64,000 nt of DNA, from NCBI GenBank assembly GCA_022496805.1, contig CM040094.1, positions 5,107,501 through 5,171,500 of the forward strand, written 5' to 3'. The notes under the pieces were generated by a model. That model worked only from the letters and a program-made list of their open reading frames with translations, was not told the DNA's origin and searched no databases. This document shows positions 1-10,157 of this stretch, in pieces; position 1 is the stretch's first letter, and the number at the start of each line of letters is the position of its first letter. The position numbers and the translations under genes are program-made. This DNA is from Pohlia nutans (taxonomy: Eukaryota > Streptophyta > Bryopsida > Bryales > Mniaceae).

Positions 1-2788
1 AGTCCACCCCATGCACTTGCGCGAACCCCTTGGCTACTAATCTTGCCTTGTGACGCACAACAATACCCGAAACATCCCTCTTTGTCCGAAACACCCATTT
101 GCAACCAATGGGGTTGCGATCCTTTGGAATGGGAGTTAATTGCCACGTACCGTTAGCAATTAGAGAGTCGTACTCCTTTTGCATGGCGCGCTCCCACTTG
201 ACCGCATCCTCACCTTGCATGGCTTCTTGAATGGTCAATGGACCATCCGATAATGCCACATTCGCATGCTCGTCCTCCACTTGAGGGAAGATGTGGTTCT
301 TCCACCATTCTCCAGGTGGCTTGCGCGATCTCTCGGGGTACCGCCGCTCGCTTGAAGAAACTTGCTCCTCTTGCGTGCCCTTTGCGCCATTCTTGGCCTT
401 TGAGCTCGATGGCGCTTCAACAACCTCCGTGTCGCCAGCTTCGTCATCACCGTCATCATCACCTACATCAACAACACTAGGAGACTTGGAGGGTGTGTCC
501 ACCAAAACGTCTCCACTACTCCCACTTGGACCAACCTCCAAAGGAGCCTCCATCGTAGACTCCTCACAAAATGTCACATCACGTGACCGAATGATCTTCC
601 TCGTGTCCACCGACATGAGTCTATACGCCTTGGTACCTTCACAATACCCAAGAAACACACATTTCAAGGCCTTAGCCTCGAGTTTCGTCCTCCGTTCGTC
701 AGGAACCTTTGCATATGCAATGCATCCGAAGATGCGCATGTGTGCAACACATGGTTGCCTCCCACTCCACGCTTGCTCCGGCGTCATGCCTTCAACCGCG
801 CTTGTTGGACACCGATTGCGTGTGTATACCGCATTCACCAGCGCTTCCGCCCAAAGGTCCAACTTCAAGTTTTGAGCGTGCAACATACTCCTCGCCATCT
901 CTACAATGGTGCGATTTGCGCGCTCCGCAACTCCATTTTGTTGAGGCGTGTACGGGGCCGAAGTTTGGCGTGCGATGCCTTCATTCTTCAAAAGCTCGTC
1001 AAATTTCTTGGACATGTACTCGCCGCCATTGTCCGACCGAAACACCTTGATCTTCAACTCGGATTGGTTCTCCACCAATGTCTTGAACTCCTTGAACTTC
1101 TCAAAGCACTCACTCTTGGCTTTGATAGGGTAGAGCCATATCTTCCTTGAAAAATCATCGATGAAGGTCACAAAGTACTTGCAACCTCCCATCGATGTGG
1201 TCTTCATGGGGCCACACACATCCGAATGCACGATCTCCAAAACTTTTGTGGCCCGTGTCGCCCCTTCACCCGCAAATGGCAACCGTTGTTGCTTGCCTTC
1301 AATGCAACCTTCACACGTGAATGTAGAAGCATCCACTTTCAATTGATGAAGGTCCATACCGCTTACCATGCCGCGTAGTGTCTTCACACTCTTGATGTTC
1401 AAATGGCCAAGTCGACGATGCCACAACGCCAACTTGTCGTCCTTCAAGTTTGAATGCGCCAACGCCGCCGATTCCTTCGAATGCACCTTGGAGAACTTGA
1501 TGTGGTACAAGCCCTCGTGTTCTTCAATGATGGCCACCTCATCTCGACTCGGTGACAACACATAACACCCCTTATCACTAAACTCAACCCTCAAGTGCTT
1601 TGCCACTAATTGCCTCACCGATAGTAAATTTGCCGTTAATTTGGGAACGTGGAGGACATCTTGGATAGTGATTGTCTTCACACGACCCCTCACCTCGGTG
1701 TCTACAACAATTTGGCCCTTGCCAACGGCCTCAAGCACCGTATCATCTCCCAAAATCACTCTCCTTGGATTAATGAGAGCATACGAATGAAAACAAGTTT
1801 TATGTGGTGACATGTGGCTTGTAGCCCCCGAATCAACAATCCAATCACTCGTACTACCATTGCACGATACATTGCTTGCCATGTTTGCATACTCATCACC
1901 AACCTCAATCCAATCACTCATGCTTGCATCACCCTCGATACCATCACTCATGCTTGCATCACCCTCGATGTCATCGCTCATGCTTGCCTCATATCTAGCC
2001 GTAAATGCGTACTCATCATCGTCACGAGTTTTAGTGTTGTTTGCACTCTCCCCTTTCTCATCCCTCTTGCGTTTGAAGCAAAATTTGGCAATGTGGCCCT
2101 TCTTACCACAATAGAAGCACACCTTGTCGCTTGAGCTCCCACCGCCTCCATTCTTGAATTGCTTCGCCACGAGTGCCGCTCCATCTTCTCGAGACTCGTT
2201 CTCCTTTCGCCGCGAAAGCTCGTGCAACAACCGTGAGGTCACATAGTCCAATGTGAGCTCCGTAATGGGTCTTAACTCCATCGCCACGATGAGGTACTCG
2301 TATGATGATGGAAGGCTCTCCAAAAGTGTCATCACGATGTCACCATCCGTAACCGACACGTCGCAACCGTTGAGTTGATCCGCGAGAGCTTTGACCTTGT
2401 TGATGTGCGCCAACATGTCATCTTCTTCGCCCATCTTGATGGTGAAGAACTTGCGCCTCAAAAACAAAATGTTGGCCAATGTTTTCGCTTCGTGAATGTT
2501 GCAAAGCTTGGACCATGCTTCCGCGGGTGTCTTGCACGAACGAATGTGCGCAAGTTGCGAATCCGCGAGGTTGAGTGCCAAAATGGCAAATGCCTTCTTC
2601 TCCCTCCTCGTGTACGCTTGCATGATCCTAGGATCCGTAGAAGAGAAAGGAGGTTCCTCACTACCCTCGACAATCTCCCACAACTCCTTCTCGGCCATCA
2701 CCATCTCCATTTTGAATTTCCACAAGTGGAAATTCACCCCATCGAACTTGTCCACGACCTTGGGACCCTCACCCTCAAAAGATGCCAT
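1..2788 (-). CDS. copia gag-pol polyprotein (C-terminally cut by window edge)
   Basis: Open for 929 codons from the ATG at 2788 (begins MASFEGEGPKVVDKF) to the window edge. Gag has a UBN2-like region followed by a CCHC knuckle (CFYCGKKGHIAKFC, near 2085-2130). A Ser/Asp-rich triple repeat (about 1910-1990) precedes the aspartic protease motif IVDSGATSHM (about 1810-1850). Next come the GAG-pre-integrase HHCC zinc site (LWHRRLGHL ... CEGCIEGKQ, about 1290-1430), the integrase core (VHSDVCGPM, FIDDFSR, RSDNGGEYM, PQQNGVAERANRT), an acidic linker, and the start of reverse transcriptase (GTWQLTPIP, KWVFRTK, ARLVAKGFAQVHG). All visible integrase catalytic residues are present. The RT active site and RNase H lie beyond the edge. 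The absence of any stop suggests recent activity or purifying selection. Confidence 0.93.
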   Translation of the reverse strand, partial: MASFEGEGPKVVDKFDGVNFHLWKFKMEMVMAEKELWEIVEGSEEPPFSSTDPRIMQAYTRREKKAFAILALNLADSQLAHIRSCKTPAEAWSKLCNIHEAKTLANILFLRRKFFTIKMGEEDDMLAHINKVKALADQLNGCDVSVTDGDIVMTLLESLPSSYEYLIVAMELRPITELTLDYVTSRLLHELSRRKENESREDGAALVAKQFKNGGGGSSSDKVCFYCGKKGHIAKFCFKRKRDEKGESANNTKTRDDDEYAFTARYEASMSDDIEGDASMSDGIEGDASMSDWIEVGDEYANMASNVSCNGSTSDWIVDSGATSHMSPHKTCFHSYALINPRRVILGDDTVLEAVGKGQIVVDTEVRGRVKTITIQDVLHVPKLTANLLSVRQLVAKHLRVEFSDKGCYVLSPSRDEVAIIEEHEGLYHIKFSKVHSKESAALAHSNLKDDKLALWHRRLGHLNIKSVKTLRGMVSGMDLHQLKVDASTFTCEGCIEGKQQRLPFAGEGATRATKVLEIVHSDVCGPMKTTSMGGCKYFVTFIDDFSRKIWLYPIKAKSECFEKFKEFKTLVENQSELKIKVFRSDNGGEYMSKKFDELLKNEGIARQTSAPYTPQQNGVAERANRTIVEMARSMLHAQNLKLDLWAEALVNAVYTRNRCPTSAVEGMTPEQAWSGRQPCVAHMRIFGCIAYAKVPDERRTKLEAKALKCVFLGYCEGTKAYRLMSVDTRKIIRSRDVTFCEESTMEAPLEVGPSGSSGDVLVDTPSKSPSVVDVGDDDGDDEAGDTEVVEAPSSSKAKNGAKGTQEEQVSSSERRYPERSRKPPGEWWKNHIFPQVEDEHANVALSDGPLTIQEAMQGEDAVKWERAMQKEYDSLIANGTWQLTPIPKDRNPIGCKWVFRTKRDVSGIVVRHKARLVAKGFAQVHGVD

Positions 2789-3600
2789 GATCCTCACTTA
2801 CGTATGCCTCCCCACACAAATGAAACCTCAAACTCAAACACACAACTTTGTTTTTTTGTGATTTTTTTTTTGCTTTGATATTGCACCTTTGTGCACCCAA
2901 TGGGTTTAAAACAACCCCAAACACTAGATCAGCACTTTTGTGCTCCACACACGCCTCCCAACACTCAAATGTGAGAACCCTCACCCAAAAATGCAAAGAG
3001 GCTCACCAAAACCCCTCAAATCACTCAATGGAGCTCAAAACAACTCCAAATGCTTCAATACGACGCCTTAGTGTCCCCAAACACTCAATGCACGTCAATG
3101 ACACCTTTGTGTCCTTCAAGAGCACTCACTCAATGCACATGAACTCACACAAGTCCCTCAAAACCCCAATCGCATTGAAATTGCTCAAAACCGCACCTTT
3201 GTGCACAAACTAGCTCCAAATGAAAATTTGAGCACCCCAAGAGCATGAAACACATGCAACACCTCAAAGCAAGTGCCTAATCACTAGGATCAGATGGTAG
3301 ACCCTCCACGAGAGTCTTCACACCTCACAAATCACTTGCATTTACTCAAATGCTCACAATTGAACCAAACGAAGTTCCACTCGCAACGAAGAGATAGAAG
3401 AAAGAAAAGAAGGAGATCAAGGGAAGAAATTGACCAAAGAGAGTGCTCCAACATGTAACTTCAGCCCATGCACACCTCCAAGAAACACCAACGCTTCAAC
3501 AGGCTCCAAAACCTCCAACAATGCTCCAAAACCGCCCGTTGCGCACCGACATCAAAATACTTGCACAAATGCAATCTAATACTCATGAAACACACATGAG
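2789..3600 (-). other. copia 5' leader
   Basis: Transcribed leader between the primer-binding site and the gag ATG. It is rich in short degenerate repeats built on 'ctcaaaac', 'ctcaatg' and 'cacctttgtg' on the plus strand. No coding frame is recognised. Such repeats may reflect slippage during replication of the element. Confidence 0.55.
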
Positions 3601-3613
3601 TGGGCCCATAACC
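3601..3613 (-). promoter_or_regulatory. primer-binding site resembling half-tRNA-iMet type
   Basis: The minus strand reads GGTTATGGGCCCA, complementary to the anticodon region of initiator tRNA-Met rather than to its 3' end. Drosophila copia is known to prime from a 5'-half fragment of this tRNA. The site lies directly inside the LTR end at 3617, where a PBS is expected. No match to the usual plant copia PBS (TGGTATCAGAG) was found nearby. Confidence 0.6.
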
Positions 3614-3616
3614 TAT

Positions 3617-3843
3617 TGAAGGTAGAGAAGATTGCACAAGGCACACACACAAACACAAGGAATGCGTAGAAAGAGATAATCTTTACTCAAAGGCCTTCCA
3701 CCTTAAGTAGTGTACACTAGGAGGTCACCATGGACAAACCATATGGGATAACTCATCACAAGGACACTCTAGAGATCAGCCCATGCCTAACCCCTCCTCC
3801 CACACACCATTATTTAGCACCCGTACATCTTTGGCTTCTAGCA
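3617..3843 (-). repeat. copia 5' LTR (outer boundary approximate)
   Basis: Starts TG and ends CA on the plus strand. The inner edge at 3617 is set by the adjacent primer-binding site. The outer edge is less certain: 3843 gives a TG start on the minus strand, but 3859 also ends in CA. It would hold the promoter and transcription start of the element. The second LTR is not in the window, so identity and age cannot be judged. Confidence 0.5.
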
Positions 3844-3844
3844 A

Positions 3845-5782
3845 TACTACGTTGCATCAATTACCTCAATAACGATATGGCGAGAGCCGTTTGACCTCAA
3901 CAAGCTCCCCCAATCCGTTTCGCTGGAGCTGATCAAGCGAGTTCCATTTCTCTTGGGAAGCGATGCAGCTCGGTACCCAGCGACGTTCTTCCAAAGCACT
4001 GGTGGGCTTTGTAATGACGGCATTCCATTCAAGAAGCTAGTCGATGACAGACTCTTCCCGTTGGAGGACCTTGTGGGCACGTATCCCGTCAGCAAGAAGG
4101 GAAATCGCTACCCCCTCAAGCTGATTGTGGACAAAGCCACGGCTCGGGATGCGCTCCACATGTACCAGCGAGTCTATGGCGGGACGTACCCTGACAATGG
4201 CGAATTTGGGACGAGCTTCATCCGCGGACTTGCGCTGTTCTATCAGAGGAATAAGAATATCAAATGGGCGGATAAAGCAGCGTCGCTGGCGAAATCACGA
4301 GCGAATTCCCCTAGTAAGAACCCTAATAAGCTCACTCCTCCGTGCTTGCGGGAGCAAATTCAAGCAATGCTGAATGTGTTTGCGCTATATTTAGACGAGG
4401 TAAACAGTCGCAAACGCGGCCCCAATCAGAATGTCGCTGCAACACCTCGTCTTGTCGCTGCAGCACCTCGTCCTGTCGCTGCAGCACCTCATCCTGTCGC
4501 TGCAGCACCACGTCCTATCGCTGCAGCACCACCGCCACCACGTCCTTTTGCTGCAGCACCTCGCCATGTCTTAAACCCTGTTCCTCTGCCATCGAGGATG
4601 CCTGCACCATTGCCTGGCAGTAAGCGGTCGCCTCCTCCCGTGCGGACGGAGAATCCTCCTGCTGCAGCTCAGCGCAAGGTCTCCCCAATGCAAGGCATGA
4701 TTAAACAGCGTGCGGGTGTGGAGGGAAAAATTGTTCGCTTGCAGCAGAGGGAGGAGAACTTGGCAAAAGAGCTGGCTGATGCGGAATAGGAGTGCAAGAA
4801 GTGTGCTGAAGCAGAGAGTTCTCGCTGGGATGAGCAAACAAAATTGCGACAGAAGGCAAAATTGGTTGGGGACGACGTCGAAGAAAAGGCCCGACTGAAT
4901 GCTGCTGTCAGAGCAAAAACTCAAAAAGCCAACAACGCCACTGCTTCTCTAGAAGCTGCGGAAGCCATCGTCACCAAAACGATGGCTGAAGCACAGAATA
5001 TTCAGAAGCAGCTGACCGACGCGAAAGCAGAACTTCGTAAGATCGGCGAGAAGATTGACGAGCTCGTCGTTCAGAACAGCTCTATCCGACCGCACGCTTT
5101 CACCGGGTTGCTTCCTGCTAAGTCCTTCGGCATGGAGCTTCTGAAGACATCTCAGCCCTGCGCTAGCTGCAGGAAGTTTTTTACTGACCAAGCACTCGCA
5201 CCATTCAGCTGTGGATGCTTCTTCCACCCCCACTGCATGTTCAGGATTGCACTTTCCAGGTCTGCTCGTTGCCCGAGGTGTGCCGAGGCTCCAACCGCAT
5301 TGTGGAAGGCGCAATGGGGATTCGCCACAACCTCTGAGGCGTTCATGGAAAGCATGAAAGCAACAAAGGCAAGAATGGTGGCTCTTAGATGGGAGCCTCC
5401 AATCGATCAGCCCGCCACCAGTGAGCTGAATTCTGCGGAAGTTATTGGTTTTGCGACTGGATTGGATGCCAATGCCAGTTTTAGGGTGTCGAAGCAACAC
5501 TGTGCCTCTCTTGAAGCCTCTGGGACTGTCGTCAATTTGGACGACCTGAATGGTGTAGGCTCTTCGGAAGTGGCGGCAACAACTGCAGGCTCTTCGGAAG
5601 CGGCGGCAGCAACAGATGCAGGCTCTATGGAAGTGGCGGAAGCAACAGCTGTAAGCTCTTTGGAAGCACTGGTGGTAGCAACAGATGCAATGGAAGTGAC
5701 GGCAGCAACAAATGCAGGAGGTGTGGACGTGGCGGCAGCAACAGATGCAGCTATGGAAGACATGAGCGAAGCGGCGGAATAG
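3845..5782 (+). pseudogene. RING-type zinc-finger, coiled-coil protein, disrupted
   Basis: An open frame begins at the copia LTR with no plausible start and runs to 4789. It continues in the same frame after one TAG (4787-4789) to the stop at 5780-5782. The N-terminal part is globular (IWREPFDLNKLPQSV onward). A Pro/Ala repeat region follows (4433-4564), then a charged coiled coil (about 4700-5070), then a Cys/His cluster at 5159-5281 (CASC, CGCFFHPHC, CPRC) that looks like a RING finger with C-x2-C, C-x-C-x4-H-x2-C and C-x2-C spacings. The C-terminus is a low-complexity Ala/Thr/Ser/Glu tail. RING proteins are usually E3 ubiquitin ligases; that role is inference. The 5' end is removed by the retrotransposon and the TAG splits the frame before the coiled coil. 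I do not recognise the family beyond the RING. Confidence 0.75.
4433..4564 (+). repeat. in-frame 24-bp coding minisatellite (VAAAPRP)
   Basis: About five imperfect 24-bp units encode repeats of the type VAAAPRP inside the RING protein frame. Length keeps the frame. This would form a flexible linker between the N-terminal region and the coiled coil. Confidence 0.8.
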
Positions 5783-6259
5783 CTAGTTACACTAGCATAG
5801 CATAATCTGCAGGGCTCCCCTCATACGGTTTCCCCGCCATGCTTCAACAACGTCCCTCTGTGATTTTTTGGTTCTCTCTACAATGCAGTCAGCTGCTACG
5901 GGTTTAGTGTAGTAGAATGTATAGTGTAGGACAATGTATAAAATTTTCCACGGGTACAAAATTGTACATACTAGAATGTAATCCCTGTGTCCCACTATTA
6001 CGAGCACCTCCTGAAATTCAGCGTAAGTAAGTGACACTTGCTTTTTCATATCCAAAATAAATAAACACAGAAATAAATGTATAATTTATTAGGTGCTTGC
6101 TACCCCGGATAATGTGTCTCTGAGGTCATCCGTATGTGGTTGCAACTTTGGTGACGACAGACAGTCCAATGCCGTTGTTTTTTTGTTTTTTTTCAATTTA
6201 TGTTTTCTTTTTTGCAGCATGTTATTTTGACAAGGTTGCATGCGTGCATTTGGGTGCAG
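5783..6259. other. intergenic; nothing recognised
   Basis: AT-rich sequence between the RING pseudogene and the DUF1218 exon. No first exon of a DUF1218 gene (start Met with a hydrophobic first segment) was found here. Confidence 0.5.
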
Positions 6260-6468
6260 GGGGATCTGACGGTGGTGGATGAGGACATGGGGACCTTGAA
6301 ATGTCAATACTCGAGCAACATTGCAACAGGATTAGCGGCGGGCGCTTTTCTGTTCTTGCTGGTAGCGCAGATGTTCGTCATGATCATCACACGCTGCCTC
6401 TGCTGTGGCAATGGCTACAAGCCCGGCACTGCCCGCACTCTCGCTCTCTTACTCTTCATCTTCTCATG
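6260..6468 (+). pseudogene. isolated DUF1218 (MWL-type membrane protein) exon
   Basis: The segment is preceded by an AG acceptor (6258-6259) and followed by GTAATT. It encodes 69 codons plus two bases, so a Trp codon is split at the donor. The peptide contains LKCQYSSNIATGLAAGAF, a hydrophobic segment (FLFLLVAQMFVM), a Cys cluster (RCLCCGNGYKPGTARTLAL) and the start of another membrane segment. This matches the middle of plant DUF1218 proteins, some of which modify wall lignin. No flanking exons with the expected N-terminal segment or C-terminal helix were recognised within 1.5 kb, so this looks like an orphan exon or gene fragment. A long-intron gene cannot be fully excluded. Confidence 0.65.
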
Positions 6469-6657
6469 GTAATTAATTAAACGGATTTACCATTCCTCTA
6501 CTTTCATATATCTGTGCTGGAGCAGTCATATATCTGACCTCTTTTATATCACATCCTTTGTTCTCTCGTTGTACACACCCACTCACTCGACTTTGTTATG
6601 TCACAAGAAGTTGCATATAACTATACTACATAAGGAGTTTTACAAGTATGAAATTAA

Positions 6658-6837
6658 CCCCTTAAGGACCAAGAAGCCCACATGCTTTCTTCAGCAGTTT
6701 TGAATAGGTTCTATGTGGACTTCCTTTTGTCAAATTTGTTTGTTTTGGAATGGCAGCAAATGCAATGTTCTTCGTTGATTCCAGTGATGTAAAATTTAGT
6801 CTCATATGAATTATACTTCACACAGTTGAAGATCAAT
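6658..6837 (+). mobile_element. TTAA element family 1, 3'-decayed copy
   Basis: Follows TTAA at 6654-6657 and starts CCCCTTAAGGACCAAG. The interior (cagcagttttgaataggtt; ttcttcgttgattccagtg) matches the copies at 33552 and 35560. The right terminus is not recognisable. Confidence 0.6.
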
Positions 6838-8383
6838 CTACTCAACGTGCTACGTGTTATTTCTTGCCTTCAATACAGGATTCTAAGTGGAAATACACCC
6901 AAGCAAAGAGAACATAATAGAGGAGGGGTCTCATTTCCGACGTTTGCTGCTGAAGCATTGAACTGCTGACGCAGAAATATAATTCTAAAGTTTATTGTTT
7001 AGGTTTACCATTTATACATCTGAAAGCAGGGAAATATACACAGGGAGATAAAACTACTTGTGGCTACCTACAACTTTGTCAATTGGTATAGGAGCAAAGT
7101 AAATGAGATGCATAATACATACAGTCTACACGGTGGAATGCCATCATCATCTTCATTAACCCAACACAAGTTTGCTGCCAAACACCAACATGGGTGATCA
7201 ACTTAGGCACATGTGTAGCTTCAGGAGCCCATTCAAAGTTAACTCGTCTGGGAGCCACTACCTTCTTTCCTTCATTTCCACTTCGCCGATGAAGCATAAG
7301 CAAACGCCACCACGGCTTCCTCGTTGGTGTCACCCCCCGTTTGCTTCACCCTAAACCCTTTCAATGCGTACTGCTGAAGCACTCACCTGCTGACGCACAG
7401 CATCGTGTTTGTTGAATTCAGTTGTATGTCAAAATGTCATCCTCTCCATCTCTTTTTCTGCCAATGTGTGATGCTGAAGCACTCACCTGCTGACGCACAG
7501 CATCGTGTTTGTTGAATTCAGTTGTATGTCAAAATGTCATCCTCTCCATCTCTTTTTCTGCCAATGTGTGATGCTGAAGCACTCACCTGCTGACGCACAG
7601 CATGAAATTCATAAGAAGTTCAACATGAATAACAAGATCCCAGCCTGGATACTCTTGATACCTATGCTCCGCTCTATATTTCACTTACAATTTGAACACT
7701 TGCCAAGCACTTCCTTGAAGGGCTAAGCTAGACATGGCAGCAAAAGGGATGTGGACCTAGTATATTGTGGCACAGTAATACTCCTAATGTCCTGAAATCA
7801 CTCTTTGTCGGGGATTTTACACAAAATCCACTGTAAAGGTACTATATTATTGGTATAAGTATAGTGAACGTGTAGAGGGTGCAGAACTCAGGTCTTAAGA
7901 AAGTTATGGATATAATTTGTTGAATTCCGTTGCATGTCAAAATCAGTGACATCCTCTCCTTCTCATTTTCTTTCATCAGGTTTTACTGTTGAGGCATTCA
8001 CCCGTTGATGCACCACTAGAACCGACATTTGCTCCAGAGGTGCTGCCAAGTCTCCATGTGGCACGTAAGCTTCAGAAAAACGAGCCAACCAAAGTTTGAT
8101 CATATTGCAACACAACCAAAGGAGCGTGATATTTTAAAGTGGACCCCCGGACTCACTTGAATATCCAATTTGATAGTCAATATCAAAATTCAGAGTTACA
8201 AGTCAATCGAACTCTTCCCTGGTCTTTTAAAATATGCTTAGAAGCCTTTTCGCACATATACTACACCCTAACAAAATCCTAGACAACGCAATGTCACGGC
8301 CCTAAACTGCAAATAGCCTCGGGAATATACTTTCTACTGTGCTGAAGCAATGCAGCATGCGAAGCCTTGCTGCAGCTTAGAGC
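6838..8383. other. intergenic with a minisatellite
   Basis: Holds the 100-bp tandem repeat at 7373-7610 and diverged single copies of its 'gctgaagca..tcacctgctgacgcac' core near 6950 and 7987. No gene is recognised. Confidence 0.5.
7373..7610. repeat. 100-bp tandem repeat, about 2.4 copies
   Basis: The block starting gctgaagcactcacctgctg recurs at 7373, 7473 and 7573, exactly 100 bp apart. The two complete intervals are near-identical and the third stops after about 38 bp. Perfect spacing and near identity indicate a recent duplication. Confidence 0.9.
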
Positions 8384-9706
8384 CTAGTGAACCACCTTGA
8401 ATCTCCCTCCACGTGGCAGGACGGCTCGAATCTCAGTGCACCGTTCCAGCCGATTATTTATCTGCGACAGCACCAATTCACAAATTCATACGTACAGTGC
8501 ATAACAAAGCCATCGTCTACAAGTCGATCTCAATTTCAATGTGTGAAAAATGACTACCTTTTTGTCAGGTCGACCAGGTTGCTCGATCACCAGGTCGTAG
8601 TAGTCGGGGATGACATCTCGCGGCAGCAGAATTGCAATCTCGTCCCGAATTTGGGACACAGGCCAGGACTCGCCCACCTCAAACGCAGGCAGCACTTCAC
8701 CCCTGAACACGACCTCCGTTTTGACCATGTCTGGAATCACAGTCTGATCCATCGCCACCCACTGCTGCCCTTCACGCCTATACCTCACATAAAAGAAGTT
8801 CATATACAGCACCTGCCGTGCTAGATGGTAACGAAATCCCACACTGCCTCGGCTGACTATGCATTTGATGATGTCTTGTCCGCTTTGCCACTTCTCATCC
8901 CACCCAAGGTCCATTAAGCTCGCCAGAAGCAAGGCAGAGGGAGAACGAAAGACATACATTGTAGGAGTGCGCCGAATATCATCTGCTACCGCAAACAAAT
9001 CTGCCATTATGTGCACTGGTAGGAACCACTGCACATGTGCCACCTTGCTGCCCGTGCCCTCCTTCATTGCGGCCGCAATGTCATGGGCCATCTTCAAACA
9101 AAAGGCCTCGGACGTGTGCATGTTAGGGAGTGGCCAGAATATATCACTCAGTTTTGGAAGCGGCAGCGCCTCCAAACTTCCATACAACTCAGAGCCAGAG
9201 CGAGGGACATACACTGCTCGCAGAAAGAAAGTGTCATTCTCTAGTAGCTGTCTATGGCTCCTCCCATTGCGACCCACTTCGCCAATTTCATGGTGTAGCA
9301 CCAATATGACATCCAACACAGACAAGGGCGGTACCAAGTCATCCCAGTACGAGGCATACAAAGAGTTGCATGCGCGGGGTTCGTTGGCTGACGAAACCGG
9401 ATCAAGTTCCAATTGTCGACGTTGATAAGCATGACGCACCTCGATTGCTACCAGCTTGTGCACATCCCTACCTCGAACAGTGCTGGCATGAAACTGGAAC
9501 CAGAGAATCTGCGCCTTCCACGCGCCCGCAAAGGATTCTTGACCGTGGACACGAGCATCCTTCGCCCAAGGACCCTTTGCTGCAGCCTTCAAGGTAACCC
9601 ATGAGCCGACCTCAACCCGCAACGGAATCCACCTTCCTGCAGCATCTTTGTCGTTGTAAATCACAACGGACTGCACCTCAACTGCTGGGTTATTCTGGCC
9701 TACCAT
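8384..9706 (-). CDS. uncharacterised protein, two-exon model (408 aa)
   Basis: Long open frame from ATG at 9706 (MVGQNNPAVEVQSVVIYNDK). Read unspliced it stops at 8486 (406 aa). A better model splices at a phase-0 donor after 8558 (AAG|gtagtc) to an acceptor before 8461, giving exons 9706-8558 and 8461-8384 with a 96-bp intron. The short last exon adds a basic tail (RLERCTEIRAVLPRGGRFK) before the stop at 8384-8386. No signal peptide, membrane segment or known motif is seen. The last 70 residues (TEVVFRGEVLPAFEVG onward) have alternating strands that could be a small beta-grasp-like fold; that is a guess. The base composition is coding-like and distinctly GC-richer than its flanks. I do not recognise the family and assign no function. 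Confidence 0.72.
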
Positions 9707-10157
9707 GATTGTGTGCTTCTACTGTATAAACCTTGCTAAAACCAACAACGCTAATGCGGCAGCAGCACCGTCTTCTTCGCTATGAAATAAAACGGCAAAA
9801 TGCTGATGTGCATGCGGACACATGACTGTTGCTCCATGTGGAGCAGAGTCAGCAATTTTCCCGCGCAGACGGGTCCCCTTCAGTGCGGCCAATTAGACTA
9901 TTCATCAATTATAATATTGCAGTCATGGAATTTAAAACTGATTATCCGATGGGGAAGCGTACAAAGATCTCGAGTGCCAGGCCATTGTCAACTCTGGAGC
10001 TGCCAATAAACTAGGATTGTTTATTCGCAAGGAGCAAGTGCAATCTCTGACAGACATTGTACACATTCCACCTTGGCTGAAGCAAGCTCCTGCCTCATTG
10101 GCCGCACTCCCACAAATTCCTATGTCATTGGCAGCATGGCAGCATTGGTAACGCCTA
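9707..10157. other. upstream region of the 8384-9706 gene
   Basis: Presumed promoter and 5' UTR of the minus-strand gene, running into decayed flanks of the Tc1-like copy. No defined element is recognised. Confidence 0.4.

Larger units (their letters stand above)
1..3843 (-). mobile_element. Ty1-copia LTR retrotransposon, 5' half
   Basis: A Ty1-copia element reads leftward and is cut by the window edge. On the minus strand the order is LTR (3843-3617), a primer-binding site like an internal segment of initiator tRNA-Met (3613-3601), a leader of about 0.8 kb, then one open gag-pol frame from 2788 to position 1. Domain order gag, protease, integrase, reverse transcriptase is the copia order, not gypsy. 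The frame has no stop, so the copy is probably young. The LTR abuts a coding frame that continues at 3845, so the element appears to have landed in an exon of the RING/coiled-coil gene. The 3' LTR and target-site duplication lie outside the window. Confidence 0.92.

Noticed and set aside
238..2878. Many plus-strand frames of 60-190 codons across 238-2878
   Set aside because: They lie antisense to the continuous copia gag-pol frame, which has recognisable domains; the plus-strand peptides have none.
3290..3315. 'ggatcagatggtagacc' considered as the copia primer-binding site
   Set aside because: It does not match the 3' end of initiator tRNA-Met and lies inside the leader; the GGTTATGGGCCCA site adjoining the LTR fits better.
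9035..9604. Plus-strand frames over the 8384-9706 gene
   Set aside because: Antisense shadows of a longer frame with better coding composition.
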